DNA of 64,000 nucleotides, from assembly GCF_900110615.1 (NCBI RefSeq), contig NZ_FOEI01000001.1:248001-312000 (forward strand). The letters are read 5' to 3'. The notes beneath the pieces are model-generated. The model was not told the DNA's origin and did no database searches. It saw only the letters and a list, made by a program, of their open reading frames with translations. Origin of the DNA: Flavobacterium urocaniciphilum. GTDB taxonomy: Bacteria; Bacteroidota; Bacteroidia; Flavobacteriales; Flavobacteriaceae. Shown here one piece after another: positions 45,072-53,811 of the stretch. The translations under genes and the position numbers were made by a program. Each line of letters opens with the position of its first letter. Positions within the stretch are counted from its first letter, which is position 1.

Positions 45072-45799
45072 CCATAGCAGGATTTGATCCTTCAGCAGGA
45101 GCTGGAATATTAGCAGATATAAAAACGTTTGAACAATTAAAAACGTATGGAATTGCCATTCCTACAGCTTGCACCATTCAAACGGAACATAAGTTTATAA
45201 AATTAGATTGGGTTGCATTAGAAAAAATACTATTGCAAATAGAATTGTTCTTAGAAGAATATGAAGTAAAGGCCATAAAAATTGGAATCGTTTCTAGTTT
45301 ATTTGATTTGAAATCAATTATTCAAAAAATTCGAAGTATAGATGCACATGTACCGATTATTTGGGATACTGTATTAAAATCAACTACAGATTTTTCATTT
45401 TTAGAAATTGAAAATCAAGATGATTTAGAAAGTATTTTAAAATCAATTCAATTAATTACTCCCAATCATGCTGAGGTTGTAAAGCTTATTCCTCAAGGTA
45501 TTACAGTTGAAGAAAATTTAAATTATTTAAGAAATTTCACCTCTATTTTATGGAAAGGCGGACATAAAAACTATCACAAAGGAACAGATATTTTATTCAC
45601 AAAAGATGATGAAATTTGGATAGAACCTTTATTAGAAAATTGCTCAGAAAAACATGGTTCAGGTTGTGTTTTGTCGTCTGCAATTACAGCTTATTTAAGC
45701 TTAGGTGAAAATTTAGAAGAAGCTTGTAAAAAGGCAAAATTATATACAGAAACACTATTAGAATCAAATACCTCAAAATTAGGTTATCATTATGTTTGA
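45044..45799 (+). CDS. thiD: Hydroxymethylpyrimidine/phosphomethylpyrimidine kinase
   Basis: 251 residues. Ribokinase-like fold with LTIAGFDPSAGAGILADIKT near the N-terminus, PTACTIQTEH, VPIIWDTVLKSTTDFSFLE, ITPNHAEV and the anion-hole segment KHGSGCVLSSAITAYLS containing the GSGC motif. It phosphorylates HMP twice to HMP pyrophosphate. The N-terminus MSENRPFVLTIAGFDPS lies within the 28-bp overlap with the previous gene, so translation is coupled. Confidence 0.93.
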   Translation: MSENRPFVLTIAGFDPSAGAGILADIKTFEQLKTYGIAIPTACTIQTEHKFIKLDWVALEKILLQIELFLEEYEVKAIKIGIVSSLFDLKSIIQKIRSIDAHVPIIWDTVLKSTTDFSFLEIENQDDLESILKSIQLITPNHAEVVKLIPQGITVEENLNYLRNFTSILWKGGHKNYHKGTDILFTKDDEIWIEPLLENCSEKHGSGCVLSSAITAYLSLGENLEEACKKAKLYTETLLESNTSKLGYHYV

Positions 45800-46415
45800 A
45801 AAAATTCAATATATATCACAGGGTAAATCACCTGAAGAGCAAATTGCCAATATTGCAAAAGCATTGGATGCTGGCTGTAAATGGATACAATTACGTTATA
45901 AAAACAAACCAATCGAAGAAGTACTTTCACTTGCTAAAATGGTTCAAAAAATATGTAAAGCCTATGAAGCAAAATTAATTATCAATGATCATGTTGAAGT
46001 TGCTCATCAAATTGATGCAGATGGCGTTCATTTAGGATTAAATGATATTTCAGTAAAAGAGGCACGTATTTTATTAAAGGAAAATAAAATTATAGGTGGA
46101 ACAGCAAATACTTTAGAAGATGTATTGCAAAGAATTGATGAAAAATGTAATTACATCGGATTAGGACCGTTTCGTTTTACAATAACCAAAGAGAAATTAA
46201 GCCCGATTTTAGGATTAAAAGGTTATCAAAATATTTTATGTGAATTAAAAAACAGAAATATTGAAATTCCAATTTATGCAATTGGTGGAATTGAAGAAGA
46301 TGATGTAGAAAAACTAGTAAAAACAGGTGTTTATGGAATTGCAGTATCTGGATTAATAACAAATCATAATCATCCAGAAATTTTATTTAAATCAAAAGAA
46401 CTATGCAACAATTAA
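45792..46415 (+). CDS. thiE: Thiamine phosphate synthase
   Basis: 207 residues. [34 protein letters not shown], the diphosphate-binding [32 protein letters not shown] and [20 protein letters not shown] are the ThiE barrel signatures. It couples HMP pyrophosphate with thiazole phosphate to thiamine phosphate. Overlaps thiD by 8 bp and thiG by 13 bp. Confidence 0.92.
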   Translation: MFEKIQYISQGKSPEEQIANIAKALDAGCKWIQLRYKNKPIEEVLSLAKMVQKICKAYEAKLIINDHVEVAHQIDADGVHLGLNDISVKEARILLKENKIIGGTANTLEDVLQRIDEKCNYIGLGPFRFTITKEKLSPILGLKGYQNILCELKNRNIEIPIYAIGGIEEDDVEKLVKTGVYGIAVSGLITNHNHPEILFKSKELCNN

Positions 46416-47173
46416 AAATAGGAGAAAAATCATTTAATTCCAGATTATTTTTAGGAACAGGTAAATTTGGTTCGAATGTAGAAATGGGCAAAGCAATCAT
46501 TTCGTCAGAATCTGAATTAGTTACCGTCGCTTTAAAAAGAGTAGATTTAGAAACAGAAACGGATGCTATTTTATCTCATCTTCCCAATTATGTTAATTTA
46601 TTACCCAATACTTCTGGAGCAAGAAATGCCAAAGAAGCTGTTTTTGCTGCACAATTAGCTAGAGAAGCGTTGGAAACAAATTTTTTAAAATTAGAAATTC
46701 ATCCCGATCCAAGATATTTAATGCCCGATCCTATTGAGACATTGAAAGCGACAGAAGAATTAGCAAAATTAGGATTTGTAGTTTTGCCTTACATTCATGC
46801 AGATCCTGTATTGTGTAAATTATTAGAAAATGCGGGTACTGCTGCTGTAATGCCATTAGGTGCTCCAATTGGAAGTAATAAAGGTTTAAAAACTATCGAT
46901 TTTTTAGAAATTATTATCGAACAAAGTAATGTTCCTGTAATTGTGGATGCGGGTTTAGGAGCTCCATCTGATGCAGCTAAAGCTATGGAACTAGGAGCGG
47001 ACGCAGTTTTAGTGAATACTGCAATTGCTGTAGCTGGAAATCCGGTTTTAATGGCACAAGCATTTAAAGAAGCTGTTGTTGCAGGTAGAAAAGCTTTTAA
47101 TGCAAAATTGGCTCAACCCAATAATAAAGCAAATGCCTCTAGTCCATTAACTTCCTTTTTATCTGAAATGTAA
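46403..47173 (+). CDS. thiG: Thiazole synthase
   Basis: 256 residues. [20 protein letters not shown], the Schiff-base lysine in [12 protein letters not shown] context, [47 protein letters not shown] and [20 protein letters not shown] are typical. Makes the thiazole ring from deoxyxylulose phosphate, dehydroglycine and ThiS-thiocarboxylate. Its stop TAA/ATG overlap with thiH is 1 bp. Confidence 0.97.
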   Translation: MQQLKIGEKSFNSRLFLGTGKFGSNVEMGKAIISSESELVTVALKRVDLETETDAILSHLPNYVNLLPNTSGARNAKEAVFAAQLAREALETNFLKLEIHPDPRYLMPDPIETLKATEELAKLGFVVLPYIHADPVLCKLLENAGTAAVMPLGAPIGSNKGLKTIDFLEIIIEQSNVPVIVDAGLGAPSDAAKAMELGADAVLVNTAIAVAGNPVLMAQAFKEAVVAGRKAFNAKLAQPNNKANASSPLTSFLSEM

Positions 47174-48291
47174 TGAAATCTTTTGCTTCTGTTTTTGAAC
47201 AATACAATTGGGATGACATTAATTCTAAAATTTACAATTCTACTACTCAAGATGTTGAAAATACCTTAAGTAAATCTAAAAAAACCTTAGATGATTTTTT
47301 GGTTTTACTTTCTCCAGCGGCACAACCATTTTTGGAGCAAATGGCACAAATGAGTCATCATTTAACAACCAAGCGATTTGGTAAAACCATTCAAATGTAT
47401 GTTCCCATGTATTTGAGTAATGAATGTCAAAATATTTGTACGTATTGCGGATTTAGTTTCGACAATACAATGAAAAGAAAAACTTTAAATCTGAATGATA
47501 TTGCTCAAGAAACAGAAGTAATAAAAAGTAAAGGTTTTGAACATGTCTTATTAGTTACTGGTGAAGCCAATTCTACCGTGAATATTCATTATTTTAAAAA
47601 GGTTTTAGCTCAATTGAATAATCAATTTTCTAATATTTCTATGGAAGTGCAACCATTATCCGAAGAAGAATATAGAGAATTGCATCAATGTGGAGTGCAT
47701 TCAATTTTGGTCTATCAAGAAAGTTATCATAAAGAAACTTATAAAGAATATCATCCAAAAGGGAAAAAATCCAATTTCGATTATCGATTAGAAACACCTG
47801 ATAGAATTGGGAAAGCCGGAATTCATAAAATTGGATTAGGAGTTTTGTTAGGTTTGGAAGATTGGAGAACAGAAAGCTTTTTTACGGCATTACACATCAA
47901 TTATTTGCAGAAATCCTATTGGCAAAGTAAGTTTTCAGTTTCTTTTCCAAGATTACGTCCAGCTGAAGGAATTATTGAACCAAAATTTATTATGAATGAT
48001 AAAGATTTAGTGCAACTGATTTGTGCGTATCGAATTTGGAATGAAGATTTAGAAATTTCAATTTCTACTCGTGAAAATGAAAAATTAAGAAATCATATTA
48101 TTCCACTTGGAGTTACTAGTATGAGTGCCGAATCGAAAACAAATCCTGGCGGTTATGCTGTTGATATTGAATCGTTAGAGCAATTTGAAACTAGTGATGA
48201 AAGGAGCGCTGAAGAGATTTCAAAAATTATTAAAAATGCAGGTTACGAACCCGTTTGGAAAGATTGGGATAAAAGTTATATGATGGTTTAA
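47173..48291 (+). CDS. thiH: 2-iminoacetate synthase
   Basis: 372 residues. Radical SAM cluster motif CQNICTYCGF (about residue 87), LSNE before it, LLVTGEANSTV, LSEEEYRELHQCGVHSILVY and KIGLGVLLGLEDWRTESF. Cleaves tyrosine to dehydroglycine for thiazole formation. Presence of ThiH rather than the oxidase ThiO indicates the anaerobic-type route, common in Bacteroidota. Continues the operon, 3 bp before thiF. Confidence 0.97.
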   Translation: MKSFASVFEQYNWDDINSKIYNSTTQDVENTLSKSKKTLDDFLVLLSPAAQPFLEQMAQMSHHLTTKRFGKTIQMYVPMYLSNECQNICTYCGFSFDNTMKRKTLNLNDIAQETEVIKSKGFEHVLLVTGEANSTVNIHYFKKVLAQLNNQFSNISMEVQPLSEEEYRELHQCGVHSILVYQESYHKETYKEYHPKGKKSNFDYRLETPDRIGKAGIHKIGLGVLLGLEDWRTESFFTALHINYLQKSYWQSKFSVSFPRLRPAEGIIEPKFIMNDKDLVQLICAYRIWNEDLEISISTRENEKLRNHIIPLGVTSMSAESKTNPGGYAVDIESLEQFETSDERSAEEISKIIKNAGYEPVWKDWDKSYMMV

Positions 48292-48294
48292 ATT

Positions 48295-49005
48295 ATGTTA
48301 GAAATTCAAGATTATTTAAGGTATAGTAAGCATTTGTTGATGCCTGAAATTGGTGAAAAAGGTCAATTAGCTCTTAAAAATGCAAAGGTTTTAGTTATCG
48401 GTGCTGGCGGTTTAGGTTGTCCGATTTTACAATATTTAGTTGCAGCTGGAGTGGGTACAGTTGGAATTGTCGATAATGATACTATTGAATTGCATAATTT
48501 ACATCGTCAAATTTTATATACTGAAAAGCATATTGGTCAATCGAAAGCTGTAACTGCAAAAACAATTTTAAATGAAATGAATCCTCATGTAACTATTCAT
48601 GTTTTTGATGAAAAAGTAGCAAAAAATAATGTTATTGAAATTCTTTCCAATTTTGATTTTATAGTTGATGGATCAGATAATTTTACAACTCGTTATTTAG
48701 TTAATGATACTTGTGTAGCATTGCATAAATCACTTATCTATGGAAGTATTTTAAATTTTGAAGGTCAAATTTGTGTTTTTAACCATAATGGTTCTAAAAA
48801 CTTACGTGACATTTTTCCGCAACCACCAAATCCTGAAGATGTTCCAAATTGTAGTTTCAATGGTGTATTGTCTTCATTGCCAGGCATTATTGGTACTTTG
48901 ATGGCAAATGAAACCTTAAAATTGATTTTAGGATTACCAACATTATATAATGAAATATTGCTTGTAAATACTTTGAATTTAAACTTTACCAAATTGAAGT
49001 TTTGA
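48295..49005 (+). CDS. thiF: ThiF/MoeB family adenylyltransferase, apparently zinc-free
   Basis: 236 residues. ATP-binding GAGGLGCPILQYLVAAGVGT, IVDNDTIELHNLHRQILYTE, IVDGSDNFTTRYLVNDTCV and the catalytic Cys186 in VPNCSFNGVLSSLPGIIGTL. It adenylates ThiS. The first zinc CxxC found in most relatives (before LFPEPP) is replaced by SKNLRDIFPQ, and the chain stops before the second CPxC pair, so structural zinc is probably absent. Last gene of the thiamine operon. Confidence 0.92.
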   Translation: MLEIQDYLRYSKHLLMPEIGEKGQLALKNAKVLVIGAGGLGCPILQYLVAAGVGTVGIVDNDTIELHNLHRQILYTEKHIGQSKAVTAKTILNEMNPHVTIHVFDEKVAKNNVIEILSNFDFIVDGSDNFTTRYLVNDTCVALHKSLIYGSILNFEGQICVFNHNGSKNLRDIFPQPPNPEDVPNCSFNGVLSSLPGIIGTLMANETLKLILGLPTLYNEILLVNTLNLNFTKLKF

Positions 49006-49027
49006 TTTGAGATTAATAATTAATGTT

Positions 49028-49056
49028 TTGATTTAACTAAATTATTCCTATTTTTG
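49028..49056 (+). promoter_or_regulatory. Bacteroidota-type promoter of the cobalamin riboswitch and btuB
   Basis: TTG (49028-49030), 18-bp spacer and TATTTTTG (49049-49056): a full consensus match. Transcription would start near 49062, just before the riboswitch, so btuB is independent of the thiamine operon. Confidence 0.75.
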
Positions 49057-49061
49057 CATCC

Positions 49062-49240
49062 GAATTACGGTTGAATTTTGCATTTTTCGTAAAATTCATT
49101 AAAAGGGAATCAGGTTAAAAACCTGAGCTGTACCCGCAACTGTATGCTAATAAGGTTATTGTTACTACAAATCCACTGTTCCGATACATCGGAATGGGAA
49201 GGAAAACAATAATACGCAAGCCAGGAGACCTGCCTTAGTT
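49062..49240 (+). promoter_or_regulatory. Cobalamin (B12) riboswitch
   Basis: Conserved pieces in order: AAAAGGGAATCAGGT (49100-49114), CCTGAGCTGTACCCGCAACTG, CCACTG, ATGGGAAGG, and the B12 box AAGCCAGGAGACCTGCC (49218-49234). It fills most of the 322-bp gap 49006-49327 and lies 88 bp before the TonB receptor gene. The following segment has a weak hairpin (GTAT/ATAC) with a T-run (49294-49300 area) that may be the expression platform. Confidence 0.96.
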
Positions 49241-49327
49241 CATAGTGTATCAAGCTTTCGGGAGAAAAAGTTTGGGTATGGGTAAATTCTATACTTTTTT
49301 CCTATTTACTAAAATTAAAAATTTAAA

Positions 49328-51244
49328 ATGAAAACGAATTTCATTAAACTTGCCGCGTTTTTTACGCTGGGAACTTCTTTTGCCATCGCACAAGAACAAG
49401 ATTCTACTAAAACCATTCAAGAAGTTGTAGTTACCGACACAAAGTTTGCTCAAGACAAAGCAAAGTCGGGGAGAAGTATTGAAAAAATTACTCAAAAAGA
49501 TTTAAATCAAAGAAAAGGACAAAGTGTTGCCACAGTTTTATCTCAATTGGCAGGAGTTGAGGTTGTTGGTAACCAAAGTTCAGCAGGAAAAGATTTAAGT
49601 TTATTTGTTCGTGGTGGAAATAATGCTCAATTATTAGTATTAATTGACGGAAATCCAGTTGTAGATGCTTCTGGGATTGCTTCTACGTACGATTTACGAT
49701 TATTACCAGTTGATCAAGTTGAAAGTATTGAGATTTTAAAAGGTGCTTCAACTGTATTATACGGACCAAATGCCGCTACAGCAGTTATCAATATTACCTT
49801 AAAGAAAGCACAAAAAGACAAAATTTCTGGTTCGGCTTATTTTAACATTGGAACTCAAAATACTGTTGATGAAGATGTAATTAATGCCAACGAATTCAAT
49901 CAAGGATTTTCATTAAATGGAAATAGTGGAAAAGTTTCATTTTTAACATCTTTAAATTCAACAGAAGTGAAAGGATTGTCTGAATCTGCTGGGGAAAACT
50001 TTGAAGATGATGTTTTTTCTCGTTTAAATTTAAATCAACAATTAGGAGTTAAAGTATCAAAAAAATTAAATTTAGATTTCTTTGCGAATTACGATAAAAT
50101 GAAATCTACTTTTGACGATGGCGCTTTTACTGATAATCCAATAAATGTTTGGAATAGCGAACAGTTTAGAGCAGGTTTTACACCAACATATAAATACAAA
50201 AGAGGTGAATTTAAAATTAATTCTGCATTTGGATTACTTGAAAGAAATATGACTTCATTTGATTCTTGGAACGGATTAACTGGTTCATTATATAAATCAA
50301 GAAATGTAAATGTAGATGCTTACAATAAATACAATGTTTTAAGTTCATTATATTTAATTACTGGAGTTCAATTTCAGTTTTTAGAAATGAACCAATTTAC
50401 TACTTATGGCGATATTCTTGGAAATGTAGCAAAATATAATATTTTTGATCCTTATGTTACGGCTGTTTACGAAACAAAATTCGGATTAAACATTAATACA
50501 GGTATTCGTTATCATAAACATAATGTATATAAAGAATCATTAATTTGGAATGTTAACCCTTCATATACCATTGCTAAATTAGGTTTAAAATTCTTTGGAT
50601 CTGTTGGAAGTGCTGTAGTTTCTCCAACGTTATATCAAGTGTATTCTCCTTATGGGAATTTTAATTTAACTCCACAAGATAATACAACTGCCGAATTAGG
50701 TTTTGAAAAACAATTAGTAAACAAAAAAGTAATTGTAAGCGGTGCAGCATTCTTTAGAGAACAAGATAATTCGATCATTTTTGCTAATTTAATGTCGCCA
50801 CCTTGGGGTCAATATCAAAATGTAGAAGGAATTAATAAATCAAAAGGATTTGAAACCAATGTAACGATCAAGCCTATTGAAAAGATTACGGTATCTGGAA
50901 ATTATACTTTTGTAGAAAATGATGAAGCTATTGCAAGATATGTGGCAAAACATAGAGCAAATGCTAATGTATCGGTAGATATTACAAAAAATATTTCTTG
51001 GAGTGCTCAATATCAATATATTAATCAACGTGATGTGGCTTATTTTGACACTAATACTTTTTCTACAGTTGCATTACAAATTCCTGCCTATCAGTTAGTT
51101 CACACTAATTTAAGTGTAAATATTTCTTCAAATGTGAGCATGTTTGCAGCTGTTCAAAATTTATTTGATGAGGAATTTGGTGAAACTATTGGATATACAA
51201 CAAGAGGTAGAAATTATAAATTAGGATTAAATTTTAAATTCTAA
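49328..51244 (+). CDS. btuB: TonB-dependent vitamin B12 receptor, BtuB-like
   Basis: 638 residues. Signal peptide MKTNFIKLAAFFTLGTSFAI, a TonB box-like stretch (KTIQEVVVTDTK), plug domain (LSQLAGVEVVGNQSSAGKDL, LVLIDGNPVVDASGI, VESIEILKGASTVLYGPNAA), then a 22-strand barrel ending RGRNYKLGLNFKF. Small for a TonB receptor and without a carboxypeptidase-like N-terminal domain, as BtuB. The cobalamin riboswitch upstream makes corrinoid the expected ligand. Outer-membrane counterpart of the ABC importer at 34269-37214. Confidence 0.94.
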   Translation: MKTNFIKLAAFFTLGTSFAIAQEQDSTKTIQEVVVTDTKFAQDKAKSGRSIEKITQKDLNQRKGQSVATVLSQLAGVEVVGNQSSAGKDLSLFVRGGNNAQLLVLIDGNPVVDASGIASTYDLRLLPVDQVESIEILKGASTVLYGPNAATAVINITLKKAQKDKISGSAYFNIGTQNTVDEDVINANEFNQGFSLNGNSGKVSFLTSLNSTEVKGLSESAGENFEDDVFSRLNLNQQLGVKVSKKLNLDFFANYDKMKSTFDDGAFTDNPINVWNSEQFRAGFTPTYKYKRGEFKINSAFGLLERNMTSFDSWNGLTGSLYKSRNVNVDAYNKYNVLSSLYLITGVQFQFLEMNQFTTYGDILGNVAKYNIFDPYVTAVYETKFGLNINTGIRYHKHNVYKESLIWNVNPSYTIAKLGLKFFGSVGSAVVSPTLYQVYSPYGNFNLTPQDNTTAELGFEKQLVNKKVIVSGAAFFREQDNSIIFANLMSPPWGQYQNVEGINKSKGFETNVTIKPIEKITVSGNYTFVENDEAIARYVAKHRANANVSVDITKNISWSAQYQYINQRDVAYFDTNTFSTVALQIPAYQLVHTNLSVNISSNVSMFAAVQNLFDEEFGETIGYTTRGRNYKLGLNFKF

Positions 51245-51270
51245 GATTAATTTTTTAAGTTATTGAATTA

Positions 51271-51308
51271 AAAGGATTTAGAGTGAAATACTTTAAATCC
51301 TTTTTTTA
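51271..51308 (+). terminator. Intrinsic terminator of btuB
   Basis: Perfect 10-bp stem AAAGGATTTA/TAAATCCTTT (51271-51280 with 51294-51303), 13-nt loop, then a T-run. Confidence 0.87.
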
Positions 51309-51336
51309 TTGTAACAAAATCAAGAAAGTGTTGACT

Positions 51337-51344
51337 TATCTTTG
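51337..51344 (+). promoter_or_regulatory. -7 box of the DUF4252 pair
   Basis: TATCTTTG, exact TAnnTTTG, 43 bp before the ATG at 51388. The nearest TTG (51309-51311) is 25 bp upstream, longer than ideal. Confidence 0.5.
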
Positions 51345-51387
51345 GAATGAAATTTGATGATTACCTTAATTATAAATTTAAAATAAC

Positions 51388-51909
51388 ATGAAAAAAATAA
51401 TATTATTAGCAGCATTTTTTGTTTCATCATTAATGTTTTCACAAAATGCTTTCGACAAATTAGAAGGAAAAGAAGGAATTGAAAGTATTGTCGTTACGAA
51501 GAAAATGTTCGAAATGATGAGCAAAGTAAAAGTTGACGCCAAAGATAAAGAGATGCAACAATACATGAATTTGCTGAAGAAATTAGACAATTTACAAGCG
51601 GTTTATACCTCTAATCAAAAATTAACAACAGATTTAAATGGTGCGGTTTCTACTTATTTAAAAAGTAATCCATTAGAAGCAATTACTACCACTACTCAAG
51701 ATGGTAACGTAATTAAAGTTTACGGAAAAACTGATGCTAATCAAACGAATGTAAAAGAAGTATTAGTTGTAGTAAATGGAAATTTCAATGGAGTGAAAAC
51801 GTCTGTTTTATCTATTACAGGTGATTTTCCTTTAAGTGAAATTGCTTTAATCGTAAAAAAATTAAACATTCCTGGTGCAGATGTAATTGGTAAAATTGAA
51901 AAAAAATAA
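51388..51909 (+). CDS. DUF4252 exported protein
   Basis: 173 residues. Signal peptide MKKIILLAAFFVSSLMFS, then the DUF4252 domain (FDKLEGKEGIESIVVTKKMF, LVVVNGNFNGVKTSVLSITG, FPLSEIALIVKKLNIP). A periplasmic or surface protein of unknown function in Bacteroidota; in many genomes DUF4252 genes accompany ECF sigma factor genes, which are absent here. Forms a pair with the next gene, 4 bp away. Confidence 0.85.
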   Translation: MKKIILLAAFFVSSLMFSQNAFDKLEGKEGIESIVVTKKMFEMMSKVKVDAKDKEMQQYMNLLKKLDNLQAVYTSNQKLTTDLNGAVSTYLKSNPLEAITTTTQDGNVIKVYGKTDANQTNVKEVLVVVNGNFNGVKTSVLSITGDFPLSEIALIVKKLNIPGADVIGKIEKK

Positions 51910-51913
51910 CCAT

Positions 51914-52447
51914 ATGAAAAAGTTAATTGTATTCGCTTCAGTTTTGGCTATGATGAGTTGTAAAGAAGAACCATCATTACAAAAATACTTTGTAAAAAGT
52001 GGCGAGAAAAAAGAATTCTTATCTGTGGATGTGTCTTCTTCAATTTTGAATATTAATGAAACAAAACTTTCTGAATCTGAGAAAAAAGCGCTAAAATCTT
52101 TTGAAAAAGTAAATATTTTGGCTTTTAAAAAAGATGATAAAAACAATGCTCAATACACTCAAGAAGTTAAGGAAGTAAAGGAAATTTTAAAGGATACTAC
52201 TTTTCAACCTTTAATTAAATTGAATGGAGTAGGTCATAACGCTTCAATTATGTTGGTTGGAGATGAAAAAGAAATAGACGAATTAGTATTATTTGGCAAT
52301 CAAAAAGATTTAGGTTTTACGGTTATTCGTGTTTTAGGAAACGATATGAAACCTGAAGATGCAATGGAGTTTTTTAGTATTCTTCAAAAATCAAATCTAG
52401 ATATGGAACAACTTAAACCAATATTGAATTTTGTGAATAAGAAGTAA
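51914..52447 (+). CDS. DUF4252 lipoprotein
   Basis: 177 residues from the ATG at 51914, which gives a lipoprotein signal MKKLIVFASVLAMMSC; the frame is open upstream to 51887 but that start would bury the signal. The rest resembles its neighbour at low similarity (FEKVNILAFKKDDKNNAQYT, SIMLVGDEKEIDELVLFGNQ, MEFFSILQKSNLDMEQLKPI). Paralog of the upstream gene and probably co-transcribed; function unknown. Confidence 0.8.
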   Translation: MKKLIVFASVLAMMSCKEEPSLQKYFVKSGEKKEFLSVDVSSSILNINETKLSESEKKALKSFEKVNILAFKKDDKNNAQYTQEVKEVKEILKDTTFQPLIKLNGVGHNASIMLVGDEKEIDELVLFGNQKDLGFTVIRVLGNDMKPEDAMEFFSILQKSNLDMEQLKPILNFVNKK

Positions 52448-52468
52448 TTTCAATTTACTTTAAAATAT

Positions 52469-52503
52469 AAAATCCCGAAACCAATACGTTTCGGGATTTT
52501 TTT
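52469..52503. terminator. Bidirectional terminator between convergent genes
   Basis: Stem AATCCCGAAA/TTTCGGGATT (52471-52480 with 52489-52498), 8-nt loop, A-rich left and T-rich right flanks. Confidence 0.9.
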
Positions 52504-52705
52504 ATTCAGTATATTCTAAAATATCTCCAGGTTGGCAATCTAAAACTTTGCAAATTGCTTCCAATGTGCTAAATCGAATGGCTTTTGCCTTTCCCGTTTT
52601 TAAAATGGATAGATTAGCTAATGTCAAGTCGACTTTTTCAGAAAGTTCGTTTAATGACATTTTTCTTTTTGCCATCATTACATCTAAATTTACAACTATA
52701 GCCAT
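52502..52705 (-). CDS. Small XRE-type transcriptional regulator
   Basis: 67 residues, essentially one helix-turn-helix domain: LDVMMAKRKMSLNELSEKVD, LTLANLSILKTGKAKAIRFS, LEAICKVLDCQPGDILEYTE, the Cro/C1 (HTH_26) family like YozG. Such regulators are typically paired with DUF2975 membrane proteins, as here (3 bp downstream of that gene). Possible autorepressor or regulator of the membrane protein. Confidence 0.9.
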   Translation of the reverse strand: MAIVVNLDVMMAKRKMSLNELSEKVDLTLANLSILKTGKAKAIRFSTLEAICKVLDCQPGDILEYTE

Positions 52706-52708
52706 ATT

Positions 52709-53263
52709 TTAAACCGTTAAATCAATTTCTTCTTGTAATTCAATACCTCTTTTAAAAATAAAAGCAATCACTAATAAAATCATCCCCATAAATAACCAAA
52801 CATCACCACCAGCAATTTTTAAAATGTGAAACGATGGCATTTTAATATTTTGATTAGCTAACCATTCTGTATAATTCATACCATAATTTGAAAAAAAACC
52901 AATCCCAAAAGAGATAAATGCTTCTATTAAAATACATTTCCTTACTGAATGATTAAAAGGTGAATTTATTGAAAGTTTTTTATTCTCAATAATTCTAATA
53001 ATCAAGTAAAACATTAAGGCTTTAAGTAGTGCAACTATTAGCATTATTACAGTTACTACTATAAAATGACCTCTGTCATATTGGTACAATGATGAAAAAT
53101 CAATTTGATTCCAGAAAAATCCTGCTCCAATTGGGTTGTATAGTAGAGTGTAAAAAATATTGAATAGAATTCCGCCAGATTCTATGCAAAGTCCAATGAA
53201 GATTAACCAACAAAGTATTCTTAACACCATAAGCGTTTGCTTCGAACTAATTTTGATTTCCAT
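52709..53263 (-). CDS. DUF2975 family membrane protein
   Basis: 184 residues with four membrane helices (LRILCWLIFIGLCIESGGIL; FIVVTVIMLIVALLKALMFY; CILIEAFISFGIGFFSNY; VWLFMGMILLVIAFIF) and the C-terminal RGIELQEEIDLTV typical of DUF2975. Function unknown; partner of the XRE regulator encoded 3 bp downstream. Confidence 0.85.
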   Translation of the reverse strand: MEIKISSKQTLMVLRILCWLIFIGLCIESGGILFNIFYTLLYNPIGAGFFWNQIDFSSLYQYDRGHFIVVTVIMLIVALLKALMFYLIIRIIENKKLSINSPFNHSVRKCILIEAFISFGIGFFSNYGMNYTEWLANQNIKMPSFHILKIAGGDVWLFMGMILLVIAFIFKRGIELQEEIDLTV

Positions 53264-53355
53264 AGTTTTAAAATTTTAAATTAACGAAGCAAATATCAAT
53301 AAAAATTTATTGAAAAACAATAAAAATATATTTTTTTTCGATTGATTGAGGAAAA

Positions 53356-53718
53356 TTAATTCGAATAGTCCTTAAACATGTATATCCAAATCATTCTTGA
53401 TAGTCGTAAATTAAATGAGGATAACAATAAAATAACACCGGCAATAATAGGAATCATTCTTAAATCGAAATTTTCTTCAAAAAATTGATGCGCAATAACA
53501 TAAGTAATAATTGCTTCTGCAACTCCTAAAGCATAACTCACAAACATAGAACCAAAGAAATAGCCTGGTTCTTTTTCAAATTTATTATTACAATGGCTGC
53601 AATTTTCATTCATTTTTGGAAATCCAATACTGAAGAAAAAACTTTTATCCTTAAAAACTTTTCCTTTATGACAATTCGGACAATTATTACTTAATATGTT
53701 TTTGATAGTGTGTAACAT
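53356..53718 (-). CDS. DUF983 family protein with zinc-ribbon
   Basis: 120 residues. Two CxxC knuckles (CPNCHKGK, CSHCNNKF) form a zinc ribbon, then EPGYFFGSMFVSYALGVAEA and two membrane helices. DUF983 proteins are small inner-membrane proteins of unknown function. Divergent from the AraC gene with a 93-bp gap that carries 13-bp direct repeats. Confidence 0.85.
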   Translation of the reverse strand: MLHTIKNILSNNCPNCHKGKVFKDKSFFFSIGFPKMNENCSHCNNKFEKEPGYFFGSMFVSYALGVAEAIITYVIAHQFFEENFDLRMIPIIAGVILLLSSFNLRLSRMIWIYMFKDYSN

Positions 53719-53736
53719 GATTTCTATTTTTTTTAC

Positions 53737-53802
53737 AAAATTAAGACATTTATTTATCGAATAACTTTCATATCTTCGCTAAAAATGGTAAAATTAAGAC
53801 AT
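53737..53802. promoter_or_regulatory. Paired 13-bp direct repeats in the DUF983/AraC divergent region
   Basis: AAAATTAAGACAT occurs perfectly at 53737-53749 and 53790-53802, start-to-start 53 bp (five helical turns). A reverse-strand -7 box (TAATTTTG, 53743-53736) overlaps the first copy. AraC proteins bind such spaced direct repeats. Confidence 0.6.
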
Positions 53803-53811
53803 GATTAACAA

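Noticed and set aside
49290..49305. Transcription terminator as riboswitch expression platform
   Set aside because: Only a 4-bp stem is visible, so it is mentioned as weak and not listed as a terminator.
51887..51913. Upstream extension of the second DUF4252 gene
   Set aside because: It would hide the lipoprotein signal that begins at 51914.
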